Positions 8,818 to 18,108 of a stretch of 64,000 nucleotides of DNA are shown here, in pieces (positions within the stretch are counted from its first letter, which is position 1; the number at the start of each line of letters is the position of its first letter). The notes under the pieces are model-generated. The model saw only the letters and a program-made list of their open reading frames with translations. It did no database searches and had not been told where the DNA came from. Location: positions 1,669,001-1,733,000 of the forward strand of contig NZ_CP036132.1 of assembly GCF_018742245.1 (NCBI RefSeq), written 5' to 3'. Source of the DNA: Bacillus mycoides (GTDB taxonomy: Bacteria > Bacillota > Bacilli > Bacillales > Bacillaceae_G). The translations under genes were made by a program, and so were the position numbers.

Positions 8818-10032
8818 TTAAAGTTTTTGTATTATTTGTAATGTTTCTTTAATAAAAGAAGAAAAGATGGAATCCGGATAAGGTTGTATCTTTTGAGCTG
8901 CTTCTGTTGCTTCTTCAAGAGCTCTTTGCTTATCGTTAAGTTTTACATAACAAAGGGCACGATATGCACCTGCCGTTGTAAGCCATGCTTGATCAAGTGG
9001 ATGCATCATATAATCTGGTATTTTAGCATGTTGAAAAGCTTTCAGAGCTTCCTCGTATTTTTTTAATCCGTACAAAGCTTTTCCGGTTTCAAGGTAATAC
9101 AATCCATCCTCTTGGAAAATCGGTTCGTCTTTTAGTTTTTCTCGAAATTGTTCTACATGTTCTAATGCAATTGTATATTCTTTAGTAATCGTGTTGTAGT
9201 AATACGCTTTTAATATATCTACGATCGCAACGGATAAAGTGTCTTCAGTAAAAATGGCGAATTGCTCAGATTTCTTAATGTAATGTAAATACTGTTCTTT
9301 ATCAGCCGTCATGACTTTTTGATAAGATAATATGCGATAAAATTCATCTGTTTTATAATACACTTGATGTTTTTTTGAAAATGCTAATGCTTCTAATATG
9401 ATTTTTTCACATTCCTCATATTTGCCACATGCGAGTAAAATAATGGCTTCTTTTAAGCACAATCTGATATGTATAATAAGATCCATTTCTAAATGGTTCG
9501 CTTCATAATCATCTCGAATACGAGCAATAAGTTGCAAACATTCCTCATACTTTTTACGTGAGAATAACGTATAAGAGAATGTTAATTTTGTTTCAGTGCT
9601 GTCTCTGTATAAAGTATATTTTTCAAAAATAGAAGTTGCTTTTTCAACGAAAGATTCAATGTTGCAATCTTTCATTATAGCTGCTCCAGTAATAAATTGT
9701 TTATATAATCGGGCAGTATTTAAAGTGAGAGGGAGTTCCTTTTGAACGATAGGAAGTAAAGTTTCATACACCTTATCACATTTATTAGCTTTTATAAGTT
9801 GCTCCATTTTTTGAATGAGTTCTACAATTTCTCCATCATCTTCTTCTAATAAAAAACTCGTTTCACATTCAAGTTTTTCGGCAATATATTGTAATGTTTT
9901 CATAGAAGGTGTAGCTTTTCCATTTTCAATTTGACTAAGCATACTTTTTGTCAGTTCCGAACCTGCTAGTTCGGTTTGCGTAAGCTTTTTTTCTTTTCGT
10001 AACGCCTTAATTTTTTCGCCGAGAGTTGCCAT
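8818..10032 (-). CDS. XRE-family regulator with TPR-like C-terminal domain
   Basis: 404 residues: an N-terminal HTH (residues ~5-60, with TQTELAGSELTKSMLSQIEN and GKATPSMKTLQYIA), then a long alpha-helical region with TPR-like pairs such as ALEHVEQF and YYLETGKALYGLKKYEEAL. This layout resembles the RNPP peptide-responsive regulators and PlcR/NprR relatives, although no partner peptide gene is visible nearby. It is divergent from an MFS exporter, and two matching palindromes lie between them, so it probably controls itself and the exporter. Confidence 0.85.
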   Translation of the reverse strand: MATLGEKIKALRKEKKLTQTELAGSELTKSMLSQIENGKATPSMKTLQYIAEKLECETSFLLEEDDGEIVELIQKMEQLIKANKCDKVYETLLPIVQKELPLTLNTARLYKQFITGAAIMKDCNIESFVEKATSIFEKYTLYRDSTETKLTFSYTLFSRKKYEECLQLIARIRDDYEANHLEMDLIIHIRLCLKEAIILLACGKYEECEKIILEALAFSKKHQVYYKTDEFYRILSYQKVMTADKEQYLHYIKKSEQFAIFTEDTLSVAIVDILKAYYYNTITKEYTIALEHVEQFREKLKDEPIFQEDGLYYLETGKALYGLKKYEEALKAFQHAKIPDYMMHPLDQAWLTTAGAYRALCYVKLNDKQRALEEATEAAQKIQPYPDSIFSSFIKETLQIIQKL

Positions 10033-10053
10033 AACATTGCTCCTTTATAATTG

Positions 10054-10078
10054 AAAAGTTAAATATAATTTAACTTTT
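10054..10078. promoter_or_regulatory. Palindromic operator 1 (XRE-TPR regulator)
   Basis: A perfect 11-base inverted repeat, AAAAGTTAAAT and its complement, around a 3-base centre ATA. It lies 22 bases upstream of the regulator start codon on the minus strand and is repeated, with three mismatches in one arm, at 10109-10133. Confidence 0.6.
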
Positions 10079-10080
10079 TG

Positions 10081-10110
10081 TTGTAAAAATTGGAAAGTTG
10101 ATTATATAAT
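10081..10110 (+). promoter_or_regulatory. Candidate promoter of the MFS gene
   Basis: TTGTAA at 10081 and TATAAT at 10105, spacing 18 bases. The second palindrome overlaps the -10 end, so a bound regulator would block polymerase. Confidence 0.5.
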
Positions 10111-10133
10111 AAGTTTAACACAATTTAACTTTT
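10109..10133. promoter_or_regulatory. Palindromic operator 2 (XRE-TPR regulator)
   Basis: The right arm ATTTAACTTTT (10123-10133) is identical to operator 1; the left arm ATAAGTTTAAC matches 8 of 11 positions at the same spacing. It overlaps the MFS -10 region and the probable transcription start. Confidence 0.55.
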
Positions 10134-10150
10134 AAGGGGAGAGTGTCATA

Positions 10151-11419
10151 ATGGAAGATGTAAGTATAGGTCAAAATGATTGGAAAATGAAGATTGCAAC
10201 GAGGAATATTATTTTAATGATGATTGGAAAGATGACGTCCTTGCTAGGAGCAGGTATTTATACGTTCGCAATGGGGTTATACGTATTAAAGACAACTGGT
10301 TCAGGAATGGGGTTTGCAACTACGCTTATTTGCGGATCACTTCCAAGGATGATCTGTGGCCCGATTGCAGGTGCTGTAGCTGACCGTGTTAATCGAAAAT
10401 GGCTTGTCATTGGCACTGATTTATTAAGTAGCTTAACGATGCTTATTATGTTTATTCTTACAATAATGCTTGGACCATCACTTCTTTTTATTTATGTATC
10501 AGCAGCATTATTATCAATTTGCGCAAGTTTTTATTCTGTTGCGTTTACTTCATCTATTCCTAATTTAGTTGATGAAGGGCGTATTCAAAAAGCGAGTGCT
10601 TTGAACCAGACGGCAGCTTCTTTATCAAATATTTTAGCGCCGATTATTGGCGGAGTTGTATTTGGTTTCTTTTCAATTAAGTCGTTCTTTCTGTTAAATA
10701 GCATTACATTCTTTTTAGCAGTTATTGTGCAATTATTTATCGTATTTGATTTATATAAAAAAGAAGTGGCTGAGAGTAAAGAGCATTTCTTGACGAGTAT
10801 AAAAGAAGGTTTTTCATATATAAAACGACAGCATGAAATATATGGTTTAATGAAAATTGCGCTATGGGTAAACTTTTTTGCGTGTGGGCTAACCGTTGCA
10901 CTTCCATACATTATCGTCCAAACATTGCATTTATCTTCAAAGCAACTCGGTACTGTAGAGGGAATGCTAGCAGTCGGGATGTTAATTGGTGCGATTGCTT
11001 TATCAGTGCGTAAAGAAGTGAATAATCCGTTTCGTTCTATTTATATTGGGCTGTTTTTATTTGCGGGTTTGAGTTTATGTACAGTCTTCCCGTTGTTAGT
11101 TACCATTCCGAAAGTAGCAAGTTTTATTTACTATATGGTTTTTATGATGTTAACTGGTATGTCAATGATGATCGTAAATATCCCGATGCAAGTACATATG
11201 CAAAAGACGACAGATCCAAGCTATTTAGGGCGTGTATTCGGCCTACTTGAAACTATTGCTACTGCAATCGCGCCGCTCGGTATGATTGTATATGGATTAT
11301 TATTAGATATGTTGCCGACTAGCATTGTTATGATGACATTAGGTGGAGGATTATTGTTAGTTGTATTAGTTGGAGTAAAGCAGCATATGGCGAAAAAACA
11401 AGTGGATGTATTGGCTTAA
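10151..11419 (+). CDS. Major facilitator superfamily exporter
   Basis: 422 residues, about twelve hydrophobic helices, with the MFS loop signature GAVADRVNRKW between helices 2 and 3 and a related GRVFGLLE loop in the second half. The overall look is that of the EntS/MFS_3 drug or siderophore exporters. ATG at 10151 follows AAGGGGAGAG. It is controlled, by position, by the divergent XRE-TPR regulator. The substrate cannot be read from sequence. Confidence 0.85.
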   Translation: MEDVSIGQNDWKMKIATRNIILMMIGKMTSLLGAGIYTFAMGLYVLKTTGSGMGFATTLICGSLPRMICGPIAGAVADRVNRKWLVIGTDLLSSLTMLIMFILTIMLGPSLLFIYVSAALLSICASFYSVAFTSSIPNLVDEGRIQKASALNQTAASLSNILAPIIGGVVFGFFSIKSFFLLNSITFFLAVIVQLFIVFDLYKKEVAESKEHFLTSIKEGFSYIKRQHEIYGLMKIALWVNFFACGLTVALPYIIVQTLHLSSKQLGTVEGMLAVGMLIGAIALSVRKEVNNPFRSIYIGLFLFAGLSLCTVFPLLVTIPKVASFIYYMVFMMLTGMSMMIVNIPMQVHMQKTTDPSYLGRVFGLLETIATAIAPLGMIVYGLLLDMLPTSIVMMTLGGGLLLVVLVGVKQHMAKKQVDVLA

Positions 11420-11466
11420 AAGAAAATTTTAACAATATAAAAATGACCAAATTAGTATTTTAGTTT

Positions 11467-11495
11467 TTGAAACTCCTTTTCATGTATGTTACAGT
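11467..11495 (+). promoter_or_regulatory. Promoter of the lipoprotein gene
   Basis: TTGAAA at 11467 and an extended -10 TGTTACAGT ending at 11495 (spacing 17 bases), 33 bases before the start codon. Confidence 0.55.
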
Positions 11496-11528
11496 AAAGT
11501 GAGCAGGCAAAGAAAAGGAGAAAACATC

Positions 11529-12053
11529 ATGAAAAAATTAAGTTTTGTTATGCTTTTTCTGTTAGTCGTAATGACTGGATGTAGTAATTATGACACGTAT
11601 ATTGAAACAGGTATGCAATCATTGAAAAATGAAAAATATAGTGATGCGATTATGTGGTTTGAAAAAGCGGAAAAAGAAAAATCAGGAAATGAAGCGAAGG
11701 CATATAAAGAAGTCGCTCAGTTACTAGATCACGGTGCGACAGCATTAAAAGACGGTAAGTATTCAGAAACGAAAGATATTGCAAATGAAGTGTTACAAAA
11801 GAAAAAAGATGATGCACTTGAAAAGGCTGTGAAATCAAATGCAGAAAATATGCTTCAAAAAGCAAAAGACGTTGAAGAGAAAGTAAATGAAAGAGTAGCG
11901 AAACGAAAAAAAGTAAATGAAGAAGGAATCGATAAACTAATTAAAGCTGTCGATAGTATAGATGAAGTAAAAGAAAAAGAGAAAAAAGTGTCAGAAGCAT
12001 TAGATAAGGCTGAAGAGGCACAAGTGAAAATTGAGGAAAAGAAAAATAAATAG
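11529..12053 (+). CDS. Lipoprotein with TPR-like and coiled-coil regions
   Basis: About 174 residues. A lipoprotein signal ends in VMTGC (Cys ~19). A TPR-like pair (YIETGMQSLKNEKYSDAI and KEVAQLLDHGATALKDGKY) is followed by a highly charged, Lys/Glu-rich coiled coil. It should sit on the outer membrane face. The ATG at 11529 follows AAAAGGAG by 8 bases; an upstream in-frame start would lie before that site. It has its own promoter and terminator, so it is likely monocistronic. Function unknown. Confidence 0.8.
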   Translation: MKKLSFVMLFLLVVMTGCSNYDTYIETGMQSLKNEKYSDAIMWFEKAEKEKSGNEAKAYKEVAQLLDHGATALKDGKYSETKDIANEVLQKKKDDALEKAVKSNAENMLQKAKDVEEKVNERVAKRKKVNEEGIDKLIKAVDSIDEVKEKEKKVSEALDKAEEAQVKIEEKKNK

Positions 12054-12063
12054 AGATATAGTT

Positions 12064-12101
12064 TAAAAGGCTGTCGTGTATAACGACAGCCTTTTAATTT
12101 T
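12064..12101. terminator. Bidirectional terminator, lipoprotein / LysR
   Basis: Twelve-base arms 12065-12076 (AAAAGGCTGTCG) and 12084-12095 with a U-rich run to the right. The LysR coding end lies just beyond, so both converging genes probably use it. Confidence 0.8.
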
Positions 12102-12987
12102 TTGCTGCAAAAGAAGTGATACTTTGTAGTAAAAAGGAAATTATTTTTGAATTCCACCTGTCCTCATGATGAATGGTATAAATATTACGCTGAAATTCAA
12201 ATCCTGGGATCGGTATACAGCATAGCTCATTTCGTTGTACTTCTTGATCAATAGCAAGTTTAGAAATAAAGGCAACCCCATTACCATACTTTAAAATTTG
12301 TTTCATCGTTTCTAATGAATCTAGTTCAATTTCAGATTGGAAAGTAATGTTATGTGATAACATCCATTGTGTAAGTAAATCTCTCGTTGTAGATGGATTA
12401 CGATGCAATAATATACGTTCTTTTTCGATATCTTGTAAGGATACACTTTCTTTTTTTGAAAAATGATGTTCTTTGGAAAAAGCAAGAACAAGTGTATCAG
12501 GTATTATTTTTGTTTGTTTTAAAAGTGGTTCATCAAACGGCGCCGCAGAAATTACCCCGAGATCAATTTCATGATTTTGTAGCATCGTTCGAATTTCAGG
12601 CGCAGTTTTTACCATGAGTGTTATTTTTATATTTGGAAATTCGCACTGAAATTGGTGAACAACTTCTGGTAAAAGGTAAGTTGCTGGTACATAACTAGCG
12701 CCAATTGTTATAGCTCCTTTATTAAAATCTTTAAATTCTTGTGTCACCCGTCTAGCTTCTTTCATAAGTGCATCTATTTTGCAAGCATAATGATGCAACG
12801 CCTCGCCAGCCTCTGTTAAGAAATATCTTCCGGAACGTAATTCAAATAAAGACACACCGAGTTCCTCTTCTAAGCTTTTTATATGAAATGTAATAGTAGG
12901 TTGTTTAACACCAAGTTTTTCTGCAACAATCGTAAGCTTTTTGTATTTCTTAATAAGCACTACAATTTCTAATTTTAAGAGATTCAT
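12094..12987 (-). CDS. LysR-family transcriptional regulator
   Basis: 297 residues. N-terminal winged HTH with KLTIVAEKLGVKQPTITFHIKSLE (shown here as the usual LysR recognition helix region, residues ~17-40) and the linker RSGRYFLTEAGEAL; the C-terminal substrate-binding fold contains ITIGASYVPATYLLP. It is divergent from an ABC uptake operon and a T-N11-A palindrome lies between, the classic arrangement for a LysR activator responding to the operon's substrate. Confidence 0.9.
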   Translation of the reverse strand: MNLLKLEIVVLIKKYKKLTIVAEKLGVKQPTITFHIKSLEEELGVSLFELRSGRYFLTEAGEALHHYACKIDALMKEARRVTQEFKDFNKGAITIGASYVPATYLLPEVVHQFQCEFPNIKITLMVKTAPEIRTMLQNHEIDLGVISAAPFDEPLLKQTKIIPDTLVLAFSKEHHFSKKESVSLQDIEKERILLHRNPSTTRDLLTQWMLSHNITFQSEIELDSLETMKQILKYGNGVAFISKLAIDQEVQRNELCCIPIPGFEFQRNIYTIHHEDRWNSKIISFLLQSITSFAAKN

Positions 12988-13015
12988 TATGAGTTACCCT
13001 CCTTTTTTATTTTAA

Positions 13016-13034
13016 CTATAGAAAAAATCTATAG
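13016..13034. promoter_or_regulatory. LysR-type operator
   Basis: CTATAG at 13016-13021 and again at 13029-13034 with a 7-base A-rich centre; the inner part fits T-N11-A. It sits 29 bases upstream of the LysR start and about 40 bases before the ABC operon's candidate -35. Confidence 0.55.
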
Positions 13035-13070
13035 AAATAAATAGTTTATTAGAAGTTTTTTAATTTAATC

Positions 13071-13098
13071 TTTACAGTACATTAACATTCAGTATAAA
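13071..13098 (+). promoter_or_regulatory. Candidate promoter of the ABC operon
   Basis: TTTACA at 13071 and TATAAA at 13093, spacing 16 bases, 53 bases before the first start codon. Confidence 0.45.
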
Positions 13099-13150
13099 TC
13101 TTCCATATAGAATGAAAGCAGGTTAAGAATGAGGGGAGAGAGGTGAAACG

Positions 13151-14143
13151 ATGGATATTAAAATTCATGGATTAGAAAAGACATTTGGAGAAATGCAGGC
13201 GTTAAAACCGTTACAAATTGTAATGAAAAAAGGAGAGTTTACCACACTTTTAGGACCTTCGGGATGCGGGAAAACGACTTTGCTTAGAATGATTGCAGGA
13301 CTTGAAGAACCGGATAAAGGAGAAATATATTTTGGAGATAAGTGTATGTATTCGTCTACAAAAAAGGTAAAAACATCTCCTCATGAACGGAATATCGGTA
13401 TGGTATTTCAAGATTTTGCTTTATGGCCGCATATGACTGTTTTTGAAAATGTTGCATTTGGTTTAAGGGCTACAAAGCAAACGAATCATTTACGCGAAAA
13501 GGTAGAAGATGCGATAAAGCGAGTTCGCTTGCAAGGTATGGAGAAAAGATATCCACACGAACTTTCTGGCGGACAGCAGCAACGTGTCGCATTTGCTAGA
13601 GCAATCGTAACAAAGCCTCATTTTATTTTGTTTGATGAACCGTTAAGTGCACTCGATGCAATTTTACGAGAAGAAATGCGCTTAGAGCTTATGGATATCG
13701 TTCATTCCATTGGTTTAACGGCATTGTATGTAACACACGATCAAACAGAAGCTATGTCAATGTCAGACCAAATTATTGTAATGAAACAAGGGGAAGTATT
13801 ACAAAAAGGAACACCAGAAAATATTTATGTGAAACCGTCTCATGAATTTGTTGCAAAGTTTGTTGGTAAAGCAAATTGGCTTGTAGAGAATAAACAAATG
13901 ATTCGCCCAGAGCACGTGAGCTGGACAAAAAATGACGTGTGCGACATGTATACAGGTGAAATTCAGCACGTTACATATGTAGGAGAACGTTATGAAGTGA
14001 AAGTAAATATGGGGACACTCGGTGTATGGACAGCTTATAACAATAGTAAGCTAAGCATCGGTAAACCGGTATCGTTATATGTACCAAAAAAATGTATTCA
14101 TCATATAGGGGGAGAATCGTATGAAGAAATTCAGTTCGCTTAA
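13151..14143 (+). CDS. ABC transporter ATP-binding protein (Fe3+/phosphonate/polyamine type)
   Basis: 330 residues. Walker A GPSGCGKTT (~37), signature LSGGQQQRVAFARA (~137), Walker B FILFDEPLSALD (~157) and the switch His in YVTHDQTEAMSMSD. A C-terminal TOBE-like regulatory region follows (MIRPEHVSW...). This is the CysA/PotA/FbpC clade that powers uptake through binding-protein systems. It overlaps the next gene by 23 bases, so the two are translationally linked. Confidence 0.92.
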   Translation: MDIKIHGLEKTFGEMQALKPLQIVMKKGEFTTLLGPSGCGKTTLLRMIAGLEEPDKGEIYFGDKCMYSSTKKVKTSPHERNIGMVFQDFALWPHMTVFENVAFGLRATKQTNHLREKVEDAIKRVRLQGMEKRYPHELSGGQQQRVAFARAIVTKPHFILFDEPLSALDAILREEMRLELMDIVHSIGLTALYVTHDQTEAMSMSDQIIVMKQGEVLQKGTPENIYVKPSHEFVAKFVGKANWLVENKQMIRPEHVSWTKNDVCDMYTGEIQHVTYVGERYEVKVNMGTLGVWTAYNNSKLSIGKPVSLYVPKKCIHHIGGESYEEIQFA

Positions 14144-15146
14144 GTCTTTATTTGTATGTACTTTACTATTTTCTGCTGTAGTAACAGGTTGTAGCTCAAA
14201 GACAGGTAATGTAGATGCAAAAAATAAAAATTCTAATGAAAAGAAAATTGTTGTATATAGTGCAGGACCAAAAGGATTAGCAGAAAAAATTCAAAAGGAC
14301 TTTGAAAAGAAAACCGGTATAAAAGTGGAAATGTTTCAAGGAACAACAGGTAAGATTTTAGCGAGAATGGAAGCTGAAAAGAAAAATCCAGTCGTTGACG
14401 TTGTCGTACTCGCTTCTTTACCAGCTATGGAAGGATTAAAGAAAGATGGTCAAACGTTAGCTTATGAAGAAGCGAAACAAGCTGATAAGCTTCGTTCTGA
14501 ATGGTCGGATGATAAAGGACATTATTTTGGATATAGTGCTTCAGCATTAGGAATTGTGTACAACACAAAAAATGTGAAGACAGCGCCTGAAGACTGGAGC
14601 GATATAACAAAAGGAGAATGGAAAGGGAAAGTGAATCTTCCGGATCCAGCGCTTTCAGGTTCGGCTTTAGACTTTGTAACAGGATACGTGAAAAAGAATG
14701 GACAAGATGGATGGAAGTTATTTGAACAGCTTAAGAAAAATGAAGTTACAGTAGCGGGGGCAAACCAAGAAGCGTTAGATCCAGTTGTAACAGGTGCGAA
14801 AGATATGGTAATTGCTGGTGTTGATTATATGACGTACAGTGCAAAAGCAAAGGGTGAACCAGTTGATATCGTATATCCAAAAAGCGGAACAGTCATTAGT
14901 CCACGGGCAGCAGGCATTATGAAGGATAGTAAAAATGTAGAAGGTGCAAAAGAGTTTATTGATTATTTATTATCAGATGATGTGCAAAAACAAATTTCTA
15001 AAGCGTATTTATTGCCTGGTAGAAAAGATATAAAAGCTGAAAATAGACCAAATGTAGAAGAGATCCCAGTATTAAATATTGATTGGAAAACAGTTGAGAA
15101 AGAACAAGATGAAATAGGAAAACAATTTAAGAAAGTATTTCAATAA
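14121..15146 (+). CDS. ABC transporter substrate-binding lipoprotein (Fe3+/2-aminoethylphosphonate type)
   Basis: 341 residues. Lipoprotein signal with VVTGC (Cys ~24), then the extracellular solute-binding type 1 fold with KKIVVYSAGPKGLAEKIQ and WSDITKGEWKGKVNLPDP, the pattern shared by FbpA-like ferric-ion and PhnS-like phosphonate binding proteins. The Tyr pair that binds iron in FbpA is not obvious, so I favour an organic or phosphorus-containing ligand but cannot prove it. RBS GGGGGAG precedes the ATG inside the ATPase gene. Confidence 0.88.
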   Translation: MKKFSSLKSLFVCTLLFSAVVTGCSSKTGNVDAKNKNSNEKKIVVYSAGPKGLAEKIQKDFEKKTGIKVEMFQGTTGKILARMEAEKKNPVVDVVVLASLPAMEGLKKDGQTLAYEEAKQADKLRSEWSDDKGHYFGYSASALGIVYNTKNVKTAPEDWSDITKGEWKGKVNLPDPALSGSALDFVTGYVKKNGQDGWKLFEQLKKNEVTVAGANQEALDPVVTGAKDMVIAGVDYMTYSAKAKGEPVDIVYPKSGTVISPRAAGIMKDSKNVEGAKEFIDYLLSDDVQKQISKAYLLPGRKDIKAENRPNVEEIPVLNIDWKTVEKEQDEIGKQFKKVFQ

Positions 15147-15158
15147 GATGGTGATTAC

Positions 15159-16829
15159 ATGGTAAATCGATTCGTATCAGTAAGACAAGTTGGAATGACA
15201 GTAGCATTGTTACTTGTGGTGATGTTAATCGTCATTCCGCTTTTTCTCATTTTATTTTCTAGTGTATATGAAAATAGCAGTTGGAATTTTTTAAAGCCTT
15301 TTGAAGTCATGCAGAGTGGTGGATTAGCTGGGATTTTTCTGAATTCAATGTTGCTAGGTGTACTCGTTGTACTAGGAGCTACAATATTAGCATTTCCATT
15401 AGCGTTCATTATGAGCAAAACAGATGTTGGAAAGCATAGTAAATTGGACATTGTTTTTATGATCCCATTTATGACGCCGCCGTATATTGGATCGATGGGC
15501 TGGATTTTGTTTATGCAACCTAACGGCTATTTTGAACAATTTTTTCCGATGCTAAAGACGATTTCATCTTCGTTTTTTAGTTTAGGAGGTATGGTTCTAA
15601 TTATGAGTCTGCATTTATTCCCATTCCTTTATTTCATGTTAAAGAACACGTTACTTCAGATTGGGAGTAGTAAAGAAGAAGCCGCAGCAGTTCATGGTGG
15701 TGGATTCTTCTATCGTTTAAGAAAGATAATATTACCGTTATTATTATCAAGTTATGTAATGGGTGCTTTACTTATTTTCGTAAAGACGATTGCAGAATTT
15801 GGAACACCAGCTACATTTGGACGTAGAATTGGTTTCCATGTGTTAACATCTGAGATTCATAAATTTATTTCGAGTTGGCCGATTGATTTTAGTAGTGCAA
15901 CAGCATTATCTTCTTTATTACTTAGTGCGTGTATGCTCATTTGGTATATGCAAAATGTATTGAATCGAAAGTACTCATATGCAATGGTTAGTGGAAAAGG
16001 TGTGAAATCTAAAAGGTATACTTTGTCTACACTTACACGTTTTATAGCATGGGTTTATGTAATTGCTTTACTAATAGTAGCAATTGGAATCCCATACTTT
16101 TCTATACTTATTGCTTCTTTGTCAAAATTAAGAGGCGGTGGCTTACATTTAAATAACTTTACAACAAGCCATTATGAAGCATTGTTTACAATAGGTTCTC
16201 CAGGATTAGAAGCTTTATGGAACAGTTTTATGTTTTCACTCGTAACAGCGATTGTTGCTGTAATTGTTGGGGTCTTTTTGGCACTTATGATTCGAAAGGG
16301 GAAAAAGTCCTCTGAAAAATGGCTTGATATGTGCGGTATATTACCGAATATGGTACCAGGAATAGTGATGGTTGTAGGGCTTATTTTATTTTGGAATTCA
16401 CCATATATGCCTATATCAATTTACAATACGCCTGTCATGGTTATAGTAACGTATGTTGTTCTTTTTTTACCTTATACGGTGCAGTATGTAAAAGCATCGC
16501 TCGGACAAATTGATGATTCTCTTGTACAGGCAGGGAGTATTTTTTCTGGAAATTATATTTATATTTTTAGAAAAATAATATTGCCTCTTATTATCCCAGG
16601 CATTCTTGCTGGATGGGCGATGACATTTACGATTTCGATAAGAGAGTTAGTAGCATCGCTTCTCGTACTACCTCCATCAGTAGAAACGTCAGCAACGTTT
16701 ATTTTTGCTCAATTTGAACAAGGGGAAGTATCTATAGGAATGGCGATGGCCGTTGTTTCTGTTGGGCTTACAACAATGTGCTTATTATTTCTGCAACATA
16801 TGGAGCAAAAACGAAAAGGGGTAGCATGA
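15159..16829 (+). CDS. ABC transporter permease, fused two-domain
   Basis: 556 residues with about twelve membrane helices and two EAA-type loops: one near EEAAAVHGGGFFYRLRKIILP and one near VQAGSIFSGNYIYIFRKIILP (both start with the conserved A/G and contain G). It is therefore a fused pair of permease domains, as in FbpB/PhnUV-type importers, and pairs with the upstream ATPase and binding protein. Its TGA overlaps the start of the next gene. Confidence 0.9.
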   Translation: MVNRFVSVRQVGMTVALLLVVMLIVIPLFLILFSSVYENSSWNFLKPFEVMQSGGLAGIFLNSMLLGVLVVLGATILAFPLAFIMSKTDVGKHSKLDIVFMIPFMTPPYIGSMGWILFMQPNGYFEQFFPMLKTISSSFFSLGGMVLIMSLHLFPFLYFMLKNTLLQIGSSKEEAAAVHGGGFFYRLRKIILPLLLSSYVMGALLIFVKTIAEFGTPATFGRRIGFHVLTSEIHKFISSWPIDFSSATALSSLLLSACMLIWYMQNVLNRKYSYAMVSGKGVKSKRYTLSTLTRFIAWVYVIALLIVAIGIPYFSILIASLSKLRGGGLHLNNFTTSHYEALFTIGSPGLEALWNSFMFSLVTAIVAVIVGVFLALMIRKGKKSSEKWLDMCGILPNMVPGIVMVVGLILFWNSPYMPISIYNTPVMVIVTYVVLFLPYTVQYVKASLGQIDDSLVQAGSIFSGNYIYIFRKIILPLIIPGILAGWAMTFTISIRELVASLLVLPPSVETSATFIFAQFEQGEVSIGMAMAVVSVGLTTMCLLFLQHMEQKRKGVA

Positions 16830-18088
16830 TGAGGATGGAAGTATGGGGAGGAGCGGGAGAATACGGTCGTTCCTGCTATTTTGTAAAAAATAAAGAGATG
16901 AAAATAGTATTTGATTGTGGTATTAATCGATCCTATGAGGAGAGTTATCCAAAAATAGAAAGAGAAATAGTTACATTTTTGGATGCGGTATTTTTATCAC
17001 ATATTCATGAAGATCATACGATGGGATTACCTTTATTGACGAAGTATGGATATAAGAAAAAAATTTGGACGACTCGTTATACGAAGGAGCAACTGCCAGC
17101 TTATTTTGAAAAATGGAGAAACTACAATCTTTCAAAAGGGTGGGATTTACCTTATAACGACCAAAATATTAAAGATTTAAATTATGTATGTATTGATGAG
17201 ATTAGTAATCCAAATGAATGGATACAGATTACACCAACGTTGCGGTTTCAATGGGGGTATAGTGGGCATGTATTAGGAGCTGTTTGGTTTTTAGTGGATA
17301 TGTGTAATACATACGTATTTTATTCTGGTGATTATTCAGCAGAATCTAATATACTACGAGCTAATTTACCTAAAAATTTGCGAAGCGATATAAAAATTGC
17401 AATTGTAGATGCCGCTTACCACACTGATGATGTTTCGCAAAATGAAAGATTAGACGATCTATGTACAGAAATTGAACGAGTTATGCAAAATAAAGGAATA
17501 GCATTACTACCGCTGCCGCAACTTGGTAGGGCGCAAGATATAGTATTGTATTTATATGAACGATATAAAGAATTTCCGCTTATAGTAGATAAAGAAATTT
17601 TGGCTGGATTTGAAGAGATGTTCATATATAAAGATTGGATAAAAAATAATGAAGAACTTCAATGGATTATGGAGAGTTTGAAAAGAAACATAATAGTTAT
17701 GGATAATGACATTAGTATGCAAAATAGTTACGGAATAGTTGTAATGAGTGATGCGAATATGCAAACGAAAAGAGCACAGTTATACTATGAACAACTTCGG
17801 CATGAAGAACGGAATTCCATTATTTTTACAGGACATATTGCTAAAGGGAGTTTTGCAGAAAAAGTTATGAAAGAGCATGTAAGGAATACATGTAAGGTGA
17901 ATCGAGTTCCGTATAAAGTTCATCAAAGTATAAGTGATGTTAAGGAAATGTTAAATACATTATTACCAGAACATACGGTGTTAGTGCACGCTCTTAAAGA
18001 GGATACGGATCGATTACAACAAAAGCTAAGTACAGCAGGATATGAAAATATATATTCACTTGCAATGGAACGTATAGAAGTAATTTAA
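16829..18088 (+). CDS. Beta-CASP-type metallo-beta-lactamase fold hydrolase
   Basis: About 419 residues. The metal ligands of the MBL fold are all present: HIHEDH (~57), His in YSGHVLG (~145) and Asp in YSGDYS (~166). Beta-CASP-like features follow: VDAAYH (~193), a late KVHQS (~363) and LVHAL (~385). Enzymes with this set are usually RNA or DNA nucleases (RNase J, CPSF-73), though some cleave other phosphodiesters. No signal peptide. ATG 16829 is preferred over 16826 and 16835 for its spacing from GGGG; all overlap the permease stop, so it is a true operon member, which is unusual for a nuclease-like protein. Confidence 0.8.
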   Translation: MRMEVWGGAGEYGRSCYFVKNKEMKIVFDCGINRSYEESYPKIEREIVTFLDAVFLSHIHEDHTMGLPLLTKYGYKKKIWTTRYTKEQLPAYFEKWRNYNLSKGWDLPYNDQNIKDLNYVCIDEISNPNEWIQITPTLRFQWGYSGHVLGAVWFLVDMCNTYVFYSGDYSAESNILRANLPKNLRSDIKIAIVDAAYHTDDVSQNERLDDLCTEIERVMQNKGIALLPLPQLGRAQDIVLYLYERYKEFPLIVDKEILAGFEEMFIYKDWIKNNEELQWIMESLKRNIIVMDNDISMQNSYGIVVMSDANMQTKRAQLYYEQLRHEERNSIIFTGHIAKGSFAEKVMKEHVRNTCKVNRVPYKVHQSISDVKEMLNTLLPEHTVLVHALKEDTDRLQQKLSTAGYENIYSLAMERIEVI

Positions 18089-18108
18089 AATGTAAAGGGG
18101 ATAGGTAT

